Origin: Bacteroidota bacterium
Lineage (GTDB): Bacteria; Bacteroidota; Bacteroidia; Bacteroidales; VadinHA17
Direction: 5' to 3'
Length of the DNA: 8,067 nucleotides
NCBI GenBank assembly: GCA_030593185.1
Contig: JAUVHQ010000088.1
Span: 1-8,067, forward strand
Every line of letters starts with the position of its first letter. The stretch's first letter is position 1. The notes under the pieces are model-generated. The model made no database searches. It saw only the letters and a program-made list of their open reading frames with translations, and was not told the origin of the DNA. This document shows, one piece after another, positions 1-6,372 of this stretch. The position numbers and the translations under genes were made by a program.

Positions 1-213
1 AATGTTAAAATTGATTTTTATCTTATCGCTAATTTCAAATGGTTCAATAAGATCGCAACGGTCCTGGGTCAATTGAAACTTCACATAATCAACAAATTCC
101 TGGTTCTGATTTGTTTCTTTTTTTTCAATTACAAATTCACGCTTACGGAATTTGCTGCTTACCTGTTGCATTTTTCCTTTATGAATCAGTATTCCTGTTA
201 ACTCAAATGCCAT
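1..213 (-). CDS. DUF3127 domain protein, N-terminal part (3' end outside window)
   Basis: The reading frame starts at the ATG complementary to 211-213 and stays open to the window edge, giving 71 residues that begin MAFELTGILIHKGKMQQ. Recognisable family features are the MAFELTG opening, the segment KFRKREFVIE (about residues 21-30), and YVKFQLTQDRCDLIEPF (about 43-59), followed by a predicted beta strand KIKINFNI. This matches my memory of DUF3127, a small Bacteroidota family of unknown biochemical function. The alternating short beta strands would suit an OB-like small barrel, but that is inference. The gene is divergent from the threonylcarbamoyl-AMP synthase across a repeat-filled spacer. 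No convincing promoter was found; the leader is A/T-rich and contains heptamer repeats. The C-terminus, and so the full length, cannot be judged. Confidence 0.8.
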   Translation of the reverse strand, partial: MAFELTGILIHKGKMQQVSSKFRKREFVIEKKETNQNQEFVDYVKFQLTQDRCDLIEPFEISDKIKINFNI

Positions 214-231
214 GATTAAAAATTATTTTAA

Positions 232-253
232 AAAGTTAAAAGTTAATAAGTTA
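232..253. repeat. Three copies of an AAAGTTA-type heptamer
   Basis: Two adjacent exact AAAGTTA units (232-238, 239-245) are followed, one base out of register, by a TAAGTTA variant (247-253). The array lies in the upstream leader of the DUF3127 gene and runs into the left arm of the long inverted repeat. It is low in complexity, so chance is not excluded on its own, but it fits the micro-repeat pattern of the other spacers. Confidence 0.5.
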
Positions 254-480
254 AAAGCTTGCCACGTGAAATGCGACAAAGGAGCATATTTCACTGTGGT
301 TAAAAGTAAGCGTTGAACTTTACAAACTTTCAACTTTACAAACTTTCAACATTTCCCTGTAGAAATAGCTCCTTCCCTGATGAAATATTTTCGTACCTCA
401 AATTTCACCCCGACACGGTCATTCTTCCCTGCGGGGCAGGCACGGCAAGTGTCGCATTTCACGTGGCAAGCTTTTTACTT
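248..480. repeat. Long inverted repeat: 31-bp arms around a 171-bp interior
   Basis: The left arm (248-278) is the reverse complement of the right arm (450-480) with one mismatch (252 against 476). The inner 26 bp (253-278 / 450-475) are perfect and include the motif GCCACGTGAAATGCGAC. Inside there is an imperfect second pair, 279-292 against 362-374 (AAGGAGC...ATTTC), and a short GC hairpin CCTGC-GGG-GCAGG at 428-440. The element fills most of the spacer between the divergent DUF3127 and threonylcarbamoyl-AMP synthase genes. It contains no credible gene. It could be a MITE-like or REP-like non-coding element; I see no target-site duplication and no transposase in the window. The stem is too far apart and lacks a T-tract, so it is not a simple terminator. 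Confidence 0.85.
316..350. repeat. 16-bp tandem repeat (about 2.2 copies)
   Basis: The unit AACTTTACAAACTTTC occurs at 316-331 and exactly again at 332-347, followed by AAC, the start of a third copy. It lies in the interior of the long inverted repeat. Each unit itself holds two ACTTT cores, so the array may derive from a shorter 7-9 bp period. Confidence 0.8.
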
Positions 481-498
481 TTATCTTTTTACTTTTGC
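471..498. repeat. 14-bp tandem duplication next to the synthase gene start
   Basis: CTTTTTACTTTTAT (471-484) is followed directly by CTTTTTACTTTTGC (485-498), 12 of 14 bases the same. The first copy overlaps the right arm of the inverted repeat. The second carries a match to the Bacteroidota -7 promoter element. Confidence 0.65.
490..497 (+). promoter_or_regulatory. Candidate -7 promoter element (TAnnTTTG) for the synthase gene
   Basis: TACTTTTG at 490-497 matches the Bacteroidota -7 consensus TAnnTTTG at all fixed positions and lies 26 bp upstream of the ATG at 524, which would give a leader of roughly 20 nt. No good TTTG -33 element is found 19-21 bp upstream, and the surroundings are T-rich, so a chance match is possible. 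Confidence 0.35.
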
Positions 499-523
499 CT
501 TTCTTCATATAATTATTAATAAT

Positions 524-1138
524 ATGCTAATTAAGATCTACGAAGATAATCCTAGCGAAAAACTTCTAGAAGAAGTAGTAAAAACACTCGATGATGGCGG
601 GCTTATAATATATCCAACAGATACTGTTTATGGACTGGGATGTGATTTGAAAAATCACCGGGCTGTTGAAAAAGTGGCACGTATCAAGGGAGTAGATCCG
701 TCAAAATCCGACTTCTCTGTTATCTTTCATGATCTAAGCCATCTTTCCGGGTACACAAAGCAAGTTGACAATGATATTTTTAAATTAATGAAAAAGAATC
801 TTCCCGGTCCTTTTACTTTTATTTTACATGCAAATAGCCAGGTGCCTAAAATATTTAAAACCAAAAAGAAAACTATTGGGATAAGGATCCCTGATAATAA
901 TATTGTTCTTGAAATAGTCCGCCGTTTAGGAAGACCCATTATTACTACCTCAATACACGACCCTGATGATGTTATTGAATATACCACTGACCCTGAGTTG
1001 ATATTCGAAAAATACCGGGATTTGGTTGACATTATTATTGATGGCGGCTATGGAAAAAATGAGGCATCAACTATAATTGATTGCACAGGTGATGAACCGG
1101 TTGTCGTAAGAGAAGGATTAGGACAGGTCAGGGGTTAG
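524..1138 (+). CDS. YrdC/Sua5-family threonylcarbamoyl-AMP synthase, YciO-like
   Basis: The 204-residue product is a single YrdC domain. This family makes L-threonylcarbamoyl-AMP from threonine, bicarbonate and ATP in the cytoplasm, the first step of t6A37 modification of ANN-decoding tRNAs. Visible motifs are YPTDTVYGLGCD (30-41), LPGPFTFIL (93-101), TIGIRIPDN (117-125), TTSI (141-144), DGG (173-175), STIID (182-186) and VVVREG (193-198). The start at 524 is preferred over an upstream in-frame ATG at 380. The extra 48 residues would be translated from the inverted repeat and low-complexity DNA and have no family counterpart, whereas MLIKIYEDNP gives a typical N-terminus. The loop RIKGVDPSKSDFSVIF (53-68) lacks the usual KGR...(K/N)PL pattern of TsaC/Sua5 and, with the overall layout, resembles E. 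coli YciO as I remember it, a paralog whose role in t6A synthesis is less certain. It converges on trkH. Confidence 0.88.
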   Translation: MLIKIYEDNPSEKLLEEVVKTLDDGGLIIYPTDTVYGLGCDLKNHRAVEKVARIKGVDPSKSDFSVIFHDLSHLSGYTKQVDNDIFKLMKKNLPGPFTFILHANSQVPKIFKTKKKTIGIRIPDNNIVLEIVRRLGRPIITTSIHDPDDVIEYTTDPELIFEKYRDLVDIIIDGGYGKNEASTIIDCTGDEPVVVREGLGQVRG

Positions 1139-1152
1139 AGTTAACAATTATC

Positions 1153-2601
1153 CTACTTTCTCCAGAATGATGGTGAGAATATTACAAGAACCGTAAGCAG
1201 TTCAAGCCGGCCCATCAACATCAGGGATGAAAGGAACCATTTGCCAAAACCGCAGAAATGATAATAGTTTTCTGCCGGTCCGACTGCTCCTATTCCCGGA
1301 CCTACATTGCCAAGAGTAGCTGCAACAGCCCCGAAAGATGAATCAAGATCATAACCCAGAAATGAAATAACAATTACTCCAAAAATAGTAATTAACAAAT
1401 AGAAAATTATAAAAGCCAGAACATTTGAGATTATCTGTGAAGAAACTGAACGATGATTAAACCTAACGGGTAAAATAGCATTCGGATGGATCATTCTTTT
1501 CAATTCAAGCCAGCTGTTCTTCAATAACAAAAGAATCCTCATCATCTTAATACTTCCACCAGTTGAACCAGCAGACCCCCCGGTGAACATGAGCATAAGG
1601 ATAATCACCCATAAAAACGGGACCCATTTAGTATAATCAGCCGTTACATACCCTGTAGTTGTTATAATTGATACAACCTGGAATATTGCATTCCTGAATG
1701 ATCCTTCAACAGGCAGATTTTCAGTGAAATAAAGGACCACTGATACAATGAATGTAATACCCAGTACCATGCCAACATAGAAGCGAAATTCTTCATTCTT
1801 CCATACTTTTCCAAACTTCATGTGAAGTGCAAAGTATGAGAGGGTAAAGTTGGTTCCGGCAAGGAACATAAAAAATGTAATAACATACTGGATGTAGGGT
1901 GAGGCATAAAATGCTATACCGGCTTGTTTAGTTGAATAACCACCGGTTGCCATAGTTGTAAATGAGTGACAGATGGCATCAAATAAGTCCATACCACCGA
2001 ACAATAATAATATAGCTTCAAGTCCGGTAAAAATTATATAAATACCCCAAAGACGTGTGGCAGTAGCTTTAATCCTGGGATGAAGCTTATCGGGGGTTGG
2101 ACCCGGAACTTCAGCGATAAATAATTGCATACCCCCAATACCCAGAATAGGCAGAATAGCAATTGAAAGAACAATAATTCCCATACCACCTATCCACTGT
2201 GTCATACTACGCCAAAGTAATAATCCGTGAGACATCGATTCAATATCATTAAGGATCGAGGCGCCGGTAGTTGTGAAACCCGACATGGTTTCAAAAAATG
2301 CATCTGTAAAATTAGGGATCTCTCCGCTAAGCACGAATGGCAAACTACCGAAGAAAGAAAAAATGATCCAGGAAAATGTAACAATAATGTACCCTTCACG
2401 CCTGCCAAAACTTGTTGGAACTTTAATAAAGAATATCCATGTAAGTCCACCGGTAATAATAGAAATTCCGGAAGATATTAATATAGGTACCAGGTCATTA
2501 TCATGATAATACAAAGAAAAAGGAATTGCGAAAAGCATAAAAAGCCCCTCCAGTAAAAGGAGCAATCCCAGCACCTTAAAGATAATCCTGAAATTTATCA
2601 T
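1153..2601 (-). CDS. trkH: TrkH-family K+ uptake channel subunit
   Basis: The 482-residue polytopic inner-membrane protein is the ion-conducting subunit of the Trk K+ uptake system. The four pore-loop filter segments of the superfamily are present: GFTTTGAS (108-115), FTTMATGGYST (214-224), SIITTTGYVT (311-320) and TLGNVGPGIG (429-438), each with its key glycine. GGMGIIVL (138-145) and the glycine-rich GGSAGSTGGSIK (341-352), in the loop after the third pore region, are also typical. The C-terminus MLMGRLELLTVLVIFSPSFW (461-480) is the usual family ending, so the gene looks complete and full-length. Hydrophobic segments occur throughout. It starts 12 bp after trkA, so the pair should be one transcript, with TrkA gating TrkH on the cytoplasmic side. 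The stop codon is only 14 bp from the stop of the convergent synthase gene, and no terminator is visible there. Confidence 0.96.
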   Translation of the reverse strand: MINFRIIFKVLGLLLLLEGLFMLFAIPFSLYYHDNDLVPILISSGISIITGGLTWIFFIKVPTSFGRREGYIIVTFSWIIFSFFGSLPFVLSGEIPNFTDAFFETMSGFTTTGASILNDIESMSHGLLLWRSMTQWIGGMGIIVLSIAILPILGIGGMQLFIAEVPGPTPDKLHPRIKATATRLWGIYIIFTGLEAILLLFGGMDLFDAICHSFTTMATGGYSTKQAGIAFYASPYIQYVITFFMFLAGTNFTLSYFALHMKFGKVWKNEEFRFYVGMVLGITFIVSVVLYFTENLPVEGSFRNAIFQVVSIITTTGYVTADYTKWVPFLWVIILMLMFTGGSAGSTGGSIKMMRILLLLKNSWLELKRMIHPNAILPVRFNHRSVSSQIISNVLAFIIFYLLITIFGVIVISFLGYDLDSSFGAVAATLGNVGPGIGAVGPAENYYHFCGFGKWFLSSLMLMGRLELLTVLVIFSPSFWRK

Positions 2602-2613
2602 GGTATAGTTATA

Positions 2614-3966
2614 CTAGAAGAAACTTTCAATTTTGCGTATAGCAGATGGAAGAGCAAAAACAACAACCCGGTCATTTGCTTCAACCCTGGACTTACCTGT
2701 AGCAATAAAACTTGTTTTACCTCTGATAATACCTCCCACCAGGGCATCTTCGGGAAAATTAATATCCTTTAAAAGACCTTTCGTTATTTTTGACCCGGGT
2801 TTTACAATGAATTCAAGAGCTTCAGCATCAGTACCCGTAAGACACTTGATCATAGAAACCTGGGCACTCATGGTAAATCGTGATATCCGGCTGGCAGTTA
2901 TAAGTTTCTTATTTATTATCGTATCAATTCCCATATTCTCGGCAAGATTAATATATTCGATATTCTCAACCTCTGCAATAGTTTTCTTCACACCCATTTT
3001 CCGGGCAAGCTGGCATGAGAGAATATTTGTTTCAGAATTACCTGTAACTGCAATAAAAGCATCCATATTCTGTAATCCCTCGGAATTAAGCAGGTCAATA
3101 TCACGCCCATCACCATTTATTACCAGGGTATTTTCCAGGAGATCTGCTAATTGTATACTTTTTGCCTTATCAATTTCAATTAGTTTTATCTGGTATTCAT
3201 TTTCCAGCTTTGTAGCAGTAAGTTTACCAATCCGGCTTCCACCCAATATCATAAGGTTTTTGATACCATAATGTTCCTTGCCTGAATATTTCAATACATC
3301 TTTAAGTCCTGCCTTATTTGATACAACATATACTGTATCATGTAGTTTAAATATATTATCACCACGCGGTATTATTGTTTCTCCATCGCGGGTAATAGCC
3401 ACTGCCCTGTAATTAAGGGCACCTTCATTCCGGGAAACTTCCTGCAATGTCTTATTTATAACAGGTGCATTTTTGTCAAGTTTCAAAACAAATAAAGATA
3501 GCATTCCACCGGTAAAATTAATGAATTCGGTGGTACCTGTTTGTCGAAGTAAACCAACTATCTCTCTTGAAGCAATCTTTTCAGGATAGATAAGGTAATC
3601 AATTCCCAGGCTTCTGAAAAGTTTAGTGTTCGAATACTTAAGAAATTCATTATTATCAATACGGGCAACTGTTATTTTAGCGCCCAGTTTTTTCCCAAGA
3701 ATAGCAGCCGTAATATTAGTATGCTCGGTATTTGCAACGGCAATAAACAAATCAGCCTTTTTTATTCCGGATTCTTCAAGAAGCTCAATTGAAGTAGCCG
3801 AACCCACCATAGCCATAACATCCAATGATGAATCAATTAAACGCAGTTTATCCTCATCAGGATCAATAACTACAATATCATGGTTCTCATTACTTAGAAT
3901 CCTTGCCAGGTGTGTTCCAACTTCCCCGGCACCTCCAATAATAATCCTCATTGATTTTAATTTCAT
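2614..3966 (-). CDS. trkA: TrkA, cytoplasmic NAD(H)-binding regulator of K+ uptake
   Basis: The 450-residue soluble protein has two tandem RCK units. The first Rossmann domain (about 6-125) has the dinucleotide loop GGAGEVG (11-17) and an acidic residue ending the second strand in IVVIDPDEDKL (31-41). It is followed by a TrkA-C domain (about 140-225). The second unit starts at NLMILGGSRIGKL (237-249) and continues through LVINGDGRD (281-289) and DAFIAVTGNSETN (302-314) to a second TrkA-C domain (about 375-450). The length is normal for a duplicated TrkA. The second nucleotide loop is GGSRIG, still GxxxG-like. By family knowledge it binds NAD(H) or ATP and gates the TrkH channel encoded next. 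The ATG complementary to 3964-3966 gives MKLKSMRIIIGG; the internal ATG five codons later (MRIIIGGAG) is a plausible alternative start. Confidence 0.96.
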   Translation of the reverse strand: MKLKSMRIIIGGAGEVGTHLARILSNENHDIVVIDPDEDKLRLIDSSLDVMAMVGSATSIELLEESGIKKADLFIAVANTEHTNITAAILGKKLGAKITVARIDNNEFLKYSNTKLFRSLGIDYLIYPEKIASREIVGLLRQTGTTEFINFTGGMLSLFVLKLDKNAPVINKTLQEVSRNEGALNYRAVAITRDGETIIPRGDNIFKLHDTVYVVSNKAGLKDVLKYSGKEHYGIKNLMILGGSRIGKLTATKLENEYQIKLIEIDKAKSIQLADLLENTLVINGDGRDIDLLNSEGLQNMDAFIAVTGNSETNILSCQLARKMGVKKTIAEVENIEYINLAENMGIDTIINKKLITASRISRFTMSAQVSMIKCLTGTDAEALEFIVKPGSKITKGLLKDINFPEDALVGGIIRGKTSFIATGKSRVEANDRVVVFALPSAIRKIESFF

Positions 3967-3984
3967 GATTCTTCAATAATCTGG

Positions 3985-4017
3985 CAAATTAAGGGATAAT
4001 CAGAATAATTAACCAAT
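3985..4017 (-). promoter_or_regulatory. Possible promoter upstream of trkA
   Basis: On the minus strand, TTAATTTG (complement of 3985-3992) fits TAnnTTTG except at the second base. An ATTG (complement of 4014-4017) lies 21 bp further upstream, near the expected -33 position of TTTG. The -7 element is 18 bp from the trkA ATG. Both boxes are imperfect and the DNA is AT-rich, so this is only a candidate for a promoter that would separate trkAH expression from comEC. Confidence 0.25.
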
Positions 4018-4053
4018 ATTTTTACCGGAATTTTTCATAATTCAGAATGAATT

Positions 4054-6177
4054 CTACTTTTCAAAGCCAAAAATATAGGGGCCATCATCTCTTACACGGT
4101 AACAGGAAATATTGTTTCTGTTACATTCTTCCTTAAGCAAACGAGCTTTCCATTCAGGTATCATAGAGCTTATTATCAGCTCATTAAAGACTATTCCTTT
4201 TTTCAAATTACTAACATTCATACCCTCAGGATTTGAATAAATAAGGTAATCAACATTTACCTTTTTATCATCATTGAATGCACCTTGAAAACTATCAAAA
4301 TAAATAAAAAAATTCAAATTATTGTAACTTATAAATCCATTATGAAGGAAAAGAGAGTTGTTGTGAAATACTGTTCTGCCTTCCGAAACAGGTGCCAGTG
4401 AAAACATAACCGCTTTATTAATACCGGATGCAATCATATGATTTTCAGTATAATAATTAAGCTGATCATCCATGTTTTTTTTACCGGCATCATAAACCAT
4501 ATAACTTGTTCTGCCATTAATAAAATTTATTGCAGTAACACCATTAATATTGTATAATACGGCACTTTTTTGCCTGAGCACTTCGTACAACTGATACAGG
4601 TTTATTGATAACAAAAGTAAAATAGAACCAAGTACTGGAAGGAAAAACGTACCTTTTTTTCGAATTAAAAACAGGCTTGTAAAAATTATCAGGCAGTAAA
4701 GAGCCACATTTTCAATTTCCGATATATATATCCCGTCAATTAACGACAAAGGAAATTCTTTGATTGTTTCAACACTTATATTCATACCATTTACCAGAAA
4801 TGCCAGGATCTTTCCGATAAATCCGGCAGCCGGCGAATAAAATGATATTGAAAAAAACAGAAGTCCGAAGTAAAGTATGATCGTGGTAAAAGGTATTACA
4901 ATTATATTGGTAAGCCAGAAGTAAACAGGGAACTGATGAAAATAAAACAAGCTAAGTGGAAATGTTGCCAGTTGGGCCGCGATGGACACTGCAACCAAAC
5001 CTGAAATTTTATCAATTAACCATAACCTGCTACGCATTAGGTTATGCAACCGTGGCTGAACGATAACAATCCCCAACACAGCACAATAGGACAACTGAAA
5101 CCCTACATTGGAAATCAATGTCGGATTAATGAAAAGAAGAATAAATGCTGAAATTGCCAGGGAGTTATACACGTTGGAATGACGTCTGAGAGACTGACCT
5201 ATCAGGACAAACGAAAACATTGTACTTGCACGCAGAACTGACGGGGATAATCCTGTTAATAAAGCAAAAAACCATAAAGCAGCCATAATAACCAGCACCA
5301 TAACAATTTTTCCCCAACGTCTCCTTTTAAGAAATGATAAAGAATAGAATAATACAACATATAAGATACCAACATGTAATCCGCTTATTGCAAGAATATG
5401 CACTGCACCGGAAACCCTGTATGACTGCTTAATTTCGTCCCCCAGTTTTTCTCTAAGCCCCAGGGTAAGGGCACCTGCAACCTCCAGCACATCATCCTTC
5501 ATACCATATTCCATGTATTTCTGAAACAAATGATCTTGCATCTTCACTGCTGCAAGAAGCAACGGGCTTCCGTTATTCTCTCCTATCTTTTCCCATCCAT
5601 CCGTTTCAAGAAATATTTGTTTAAATACCCCGTGCCGGTGCATATACTTTTTGTAGTTGAACTCATAAGGATTCCCGTTAAAAGGTATCTCTCTGAAGCC
5701 GGAAATAAAAACTACCCTGTCACCCGGAAGAAGTTTTGCTGAATTATCATCTTTCCGAAAATAGATTAAACACCTCCCTCCTGTTTGTTTCCAGTTCCCC
5801 TGATTCTTTACTGCTCTTACCCTGGCAATTGCCTTGTAACTTTTGGGCTTTTCCTCAGGGAACTCCACTAAATCGGCAATTATCAGATTATGGCCATTCA
5901 GGTGATCCCTGTAATCAGGAGTTGATCTTCGTAATTCAACAACTATTAATCCGGATACAAACAGGATTAACTGGAGAATAATTCCATATATCCATTCCCG
6001 TGAAAATTTTGATGAAATTTTTAGGATCAGGTCGGCACAAATAACCATTAAAAGAAATACTAACACAACAATCAGAAAATTTCTTTCTAACTGAGTAGCA
6101 AACCCTGATAATATTCCTAAACAAAACGGCAATATAAGCCTCAGGAAAGGGACTTCACTAAAAAACCGGTTTAGCAT
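4054..6177 (-). CDS. comEC: ComEC/Rec2-family DNA uptake channel
   Basis: The 707-residue membrane protein has the order expected for ComEC. N-terminal membrane segments (about 10-80) are followed by a soluble DUF4131/OB-like region (about 85-200, with LLPGDRVVFISGF at 149-161 and NPYEFNYKKYMHRHGVF at 169-185). The polytopic Competence domain (about 235-505) has HILAISGLHVG (260-270), TGLSPSVLRAS (308-318), NVGFQLSY (357-364) and AAQLATFPLSLFYFHQFP (400-417). By family knowledge it carries single-stranded DNA across the inner membrane. The soluble tail (about 535-707) sits where other ComECs have a metallo-beta-lactamase-like domain. It has no HxHxDH motif, yet DYLIYSNPEG, WKARLLKEECNRNNISCYRV and DDGPYIF align by eye with the end of that fold, so it looks like a metal-free remnant. 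It lies between def and trkA on the same strand. A poorly conserved tail is usual for Bacteroidota as I recall. Confidence 0.93.
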   Translation of the reverse strand: MLNRFFSEVPFLRLILPFCLGILSGFATQLERNFLIVVLVFLLMVICADLILKISSKFSREWIYGIILQLILFVSGLIVVELRRSTPDYRDHLNGHNLIIADLVEFPEEKPKSYKAIARVRAVKNQGNWKQTGGRCLIYFRKDDNSAKLLPGDRVVFISGFREIPFNGNPYEFNYKKYMHRHGVFKQIFLETDGWEKIGENNGSPLLLAAVKMQDHLFQKYMEYGMKDDVLEVAGALTLGLREKLGDEIKQSYRVSGAVHILAISGLHVGILYVVLFYSLSFLKRRRWGKIVMVLVIMAALWFFALLTGLSPSVLRASTMFSFVLIGQSLRRHSNVYNSLAISAFILLFINPTLISNVGFQLSYCAVLGIVIVQPRLHNLMRSRLWLIDKISGLVAVSIAAQLATFPLSLFYFHQFPVYFWLTNIIVIPFTTIILYFGLLFFSISFYSPAAGFIGKILAFLVNGMNISVETIKEFPLSLIDGIYISEIENVALYCLIIFTSLFLIRKKGTFFLPVLGSILLLLSINLYQLYEVLRQKSAVLYNINGVTAINFINGRTSYMVYDAGKKNMDDQLNYYTENHMIASGINKAVMFSLAPVSEGRTVFHNNSLFLHNGFISYNNLNFFIYFDSFQGAFNDDKKVNVDYLIYSNPEGMNVSNLKKGIVFNELIISSMIPEWKARLLKEECNRNNISCYRVRDDGPYIFGFEK

Positions 6178-6196
6178 TCAGACTGGTTACTTGTTA

Positions 6197-6222
6197 TCCA
6201 CCTTCGTTACCACTACGGTGGA
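6197..6222. repeat. Short inverted repeat upstream of comEC
   Basis: TCCACC (6197-6202) and GGTGGA (6217-6222) are perfect complements around a 14-nt loop, about 20 bp upstream of the comEC ATG. In the comEC transcript this could form a small hairpin close to the start codon. With only six base pairs it may be fortuitous. Confidence 0.35.
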
Positions 6223-6229
6223 CAAAGCT

Positions 6230-6264
6230 GGTTACTGGTTCAAGGTTCAAGATTGCTGGTTACC
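6230..6264. repeat. Heptamer array, consensus GGTTnnn, five units
   Basis: Five consecutive 7-bp units lie at 6230, 6237, 6244, 6251 and 6258: GGTTACT, GGTTCAA twice, the diverged GATTGCT, and GGTTACC. A perfect 24-bp palindrome begins at the next base (6265). The array lies in the def-comEC spacer (6178-6362), where no gene is visible. Confidence 0.75.
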
Positions 6265-6288
6265 AGAGACAAGGCATGCCTTGTCTCT
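6265..6288. repeat. Perfect 24-bp palindrome
   Basis: The half-site AGAGACAAGGCA (6265-6276) is followed with no spacer by its exact reverse complement (6277-6288). It overlaps a smaller odd palindrome, CTGGT-T-ACCAG (6256-6266). There is no T-tract on either side, so it is not an intrinsic terminator. Such spacerless palindromes resemble REP-like or highly iterated intergenic palindromes. I recall similar ones in other bacterial genomes but cannot verify that here. Confidence 0.85.
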
Positions 6289-6330
6289 AACATCTTCAAT
6301 TATCAAAAACCTCAAACTTTACTAACTACT

Positions 6331-6372
6331 TACTTTTTACTACATACTTCTTACTTCTTCTCTCATCTCTCA
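6331..6372. repeat. Heptamer array (TACTnnn then TCTCTCA) reaching into the def stop
   Basis: Six 7-bp units run in register from 6331: TACTTTT, TACTACA, TACTTCT twice, then TCTCTCA twice. The def stop codon (complement of 6363-6365) lies inside the fifth unit. Unlike random polypyrimidine DNA, two pairs of adjacent identical units keep the same 7-bp phase. Confidence 0.7.

Noticed and set aside
232..498. CRISPR-like array in the 214-523 spacer
   Set aside because: The repeats are 7-16 bp, directly adjacent and without unique spacers, and no cas gene is present.
313..519. 68-codon plus-strand open frame
   Set aside because: It lies wholly in repeat-rich spacer DNA and its product is low-complexity with no recognisable motif.
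380..523. 48-residue N-terminal extension of the synthase from an upstream in-frame ATG
   Set aside because: It would be translated from the inverted repeat and T-rich tandem repeats, has no family counterpart, and ATG 524 gives a normal YrdC-domain start.
727..1032. 101-codon minus-strand open frame opposite the synthase gene
   Set aside because: It is antisense to conserved YrdC motifs and shows no independent protein features.
2633..3271. 212-codon plus-strand open frame opposite trkA
   Set aside because: It is antisense to a well-supported TrkA coding region and its product has no recognisable motif; it is a by-product of trkA codon use.
4039..4053. AATTCA-GAA-TGAATT inverted repeat just after the comEC stop, considered as a terminator
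   Set aside because: The stem is only six A/T-rich pairs and no T-tract follows on the minus strand.
6265..6288. The palindrome as a def terminator
   Set aside because: No T-run follows on either strand and the palindrome has no loop.
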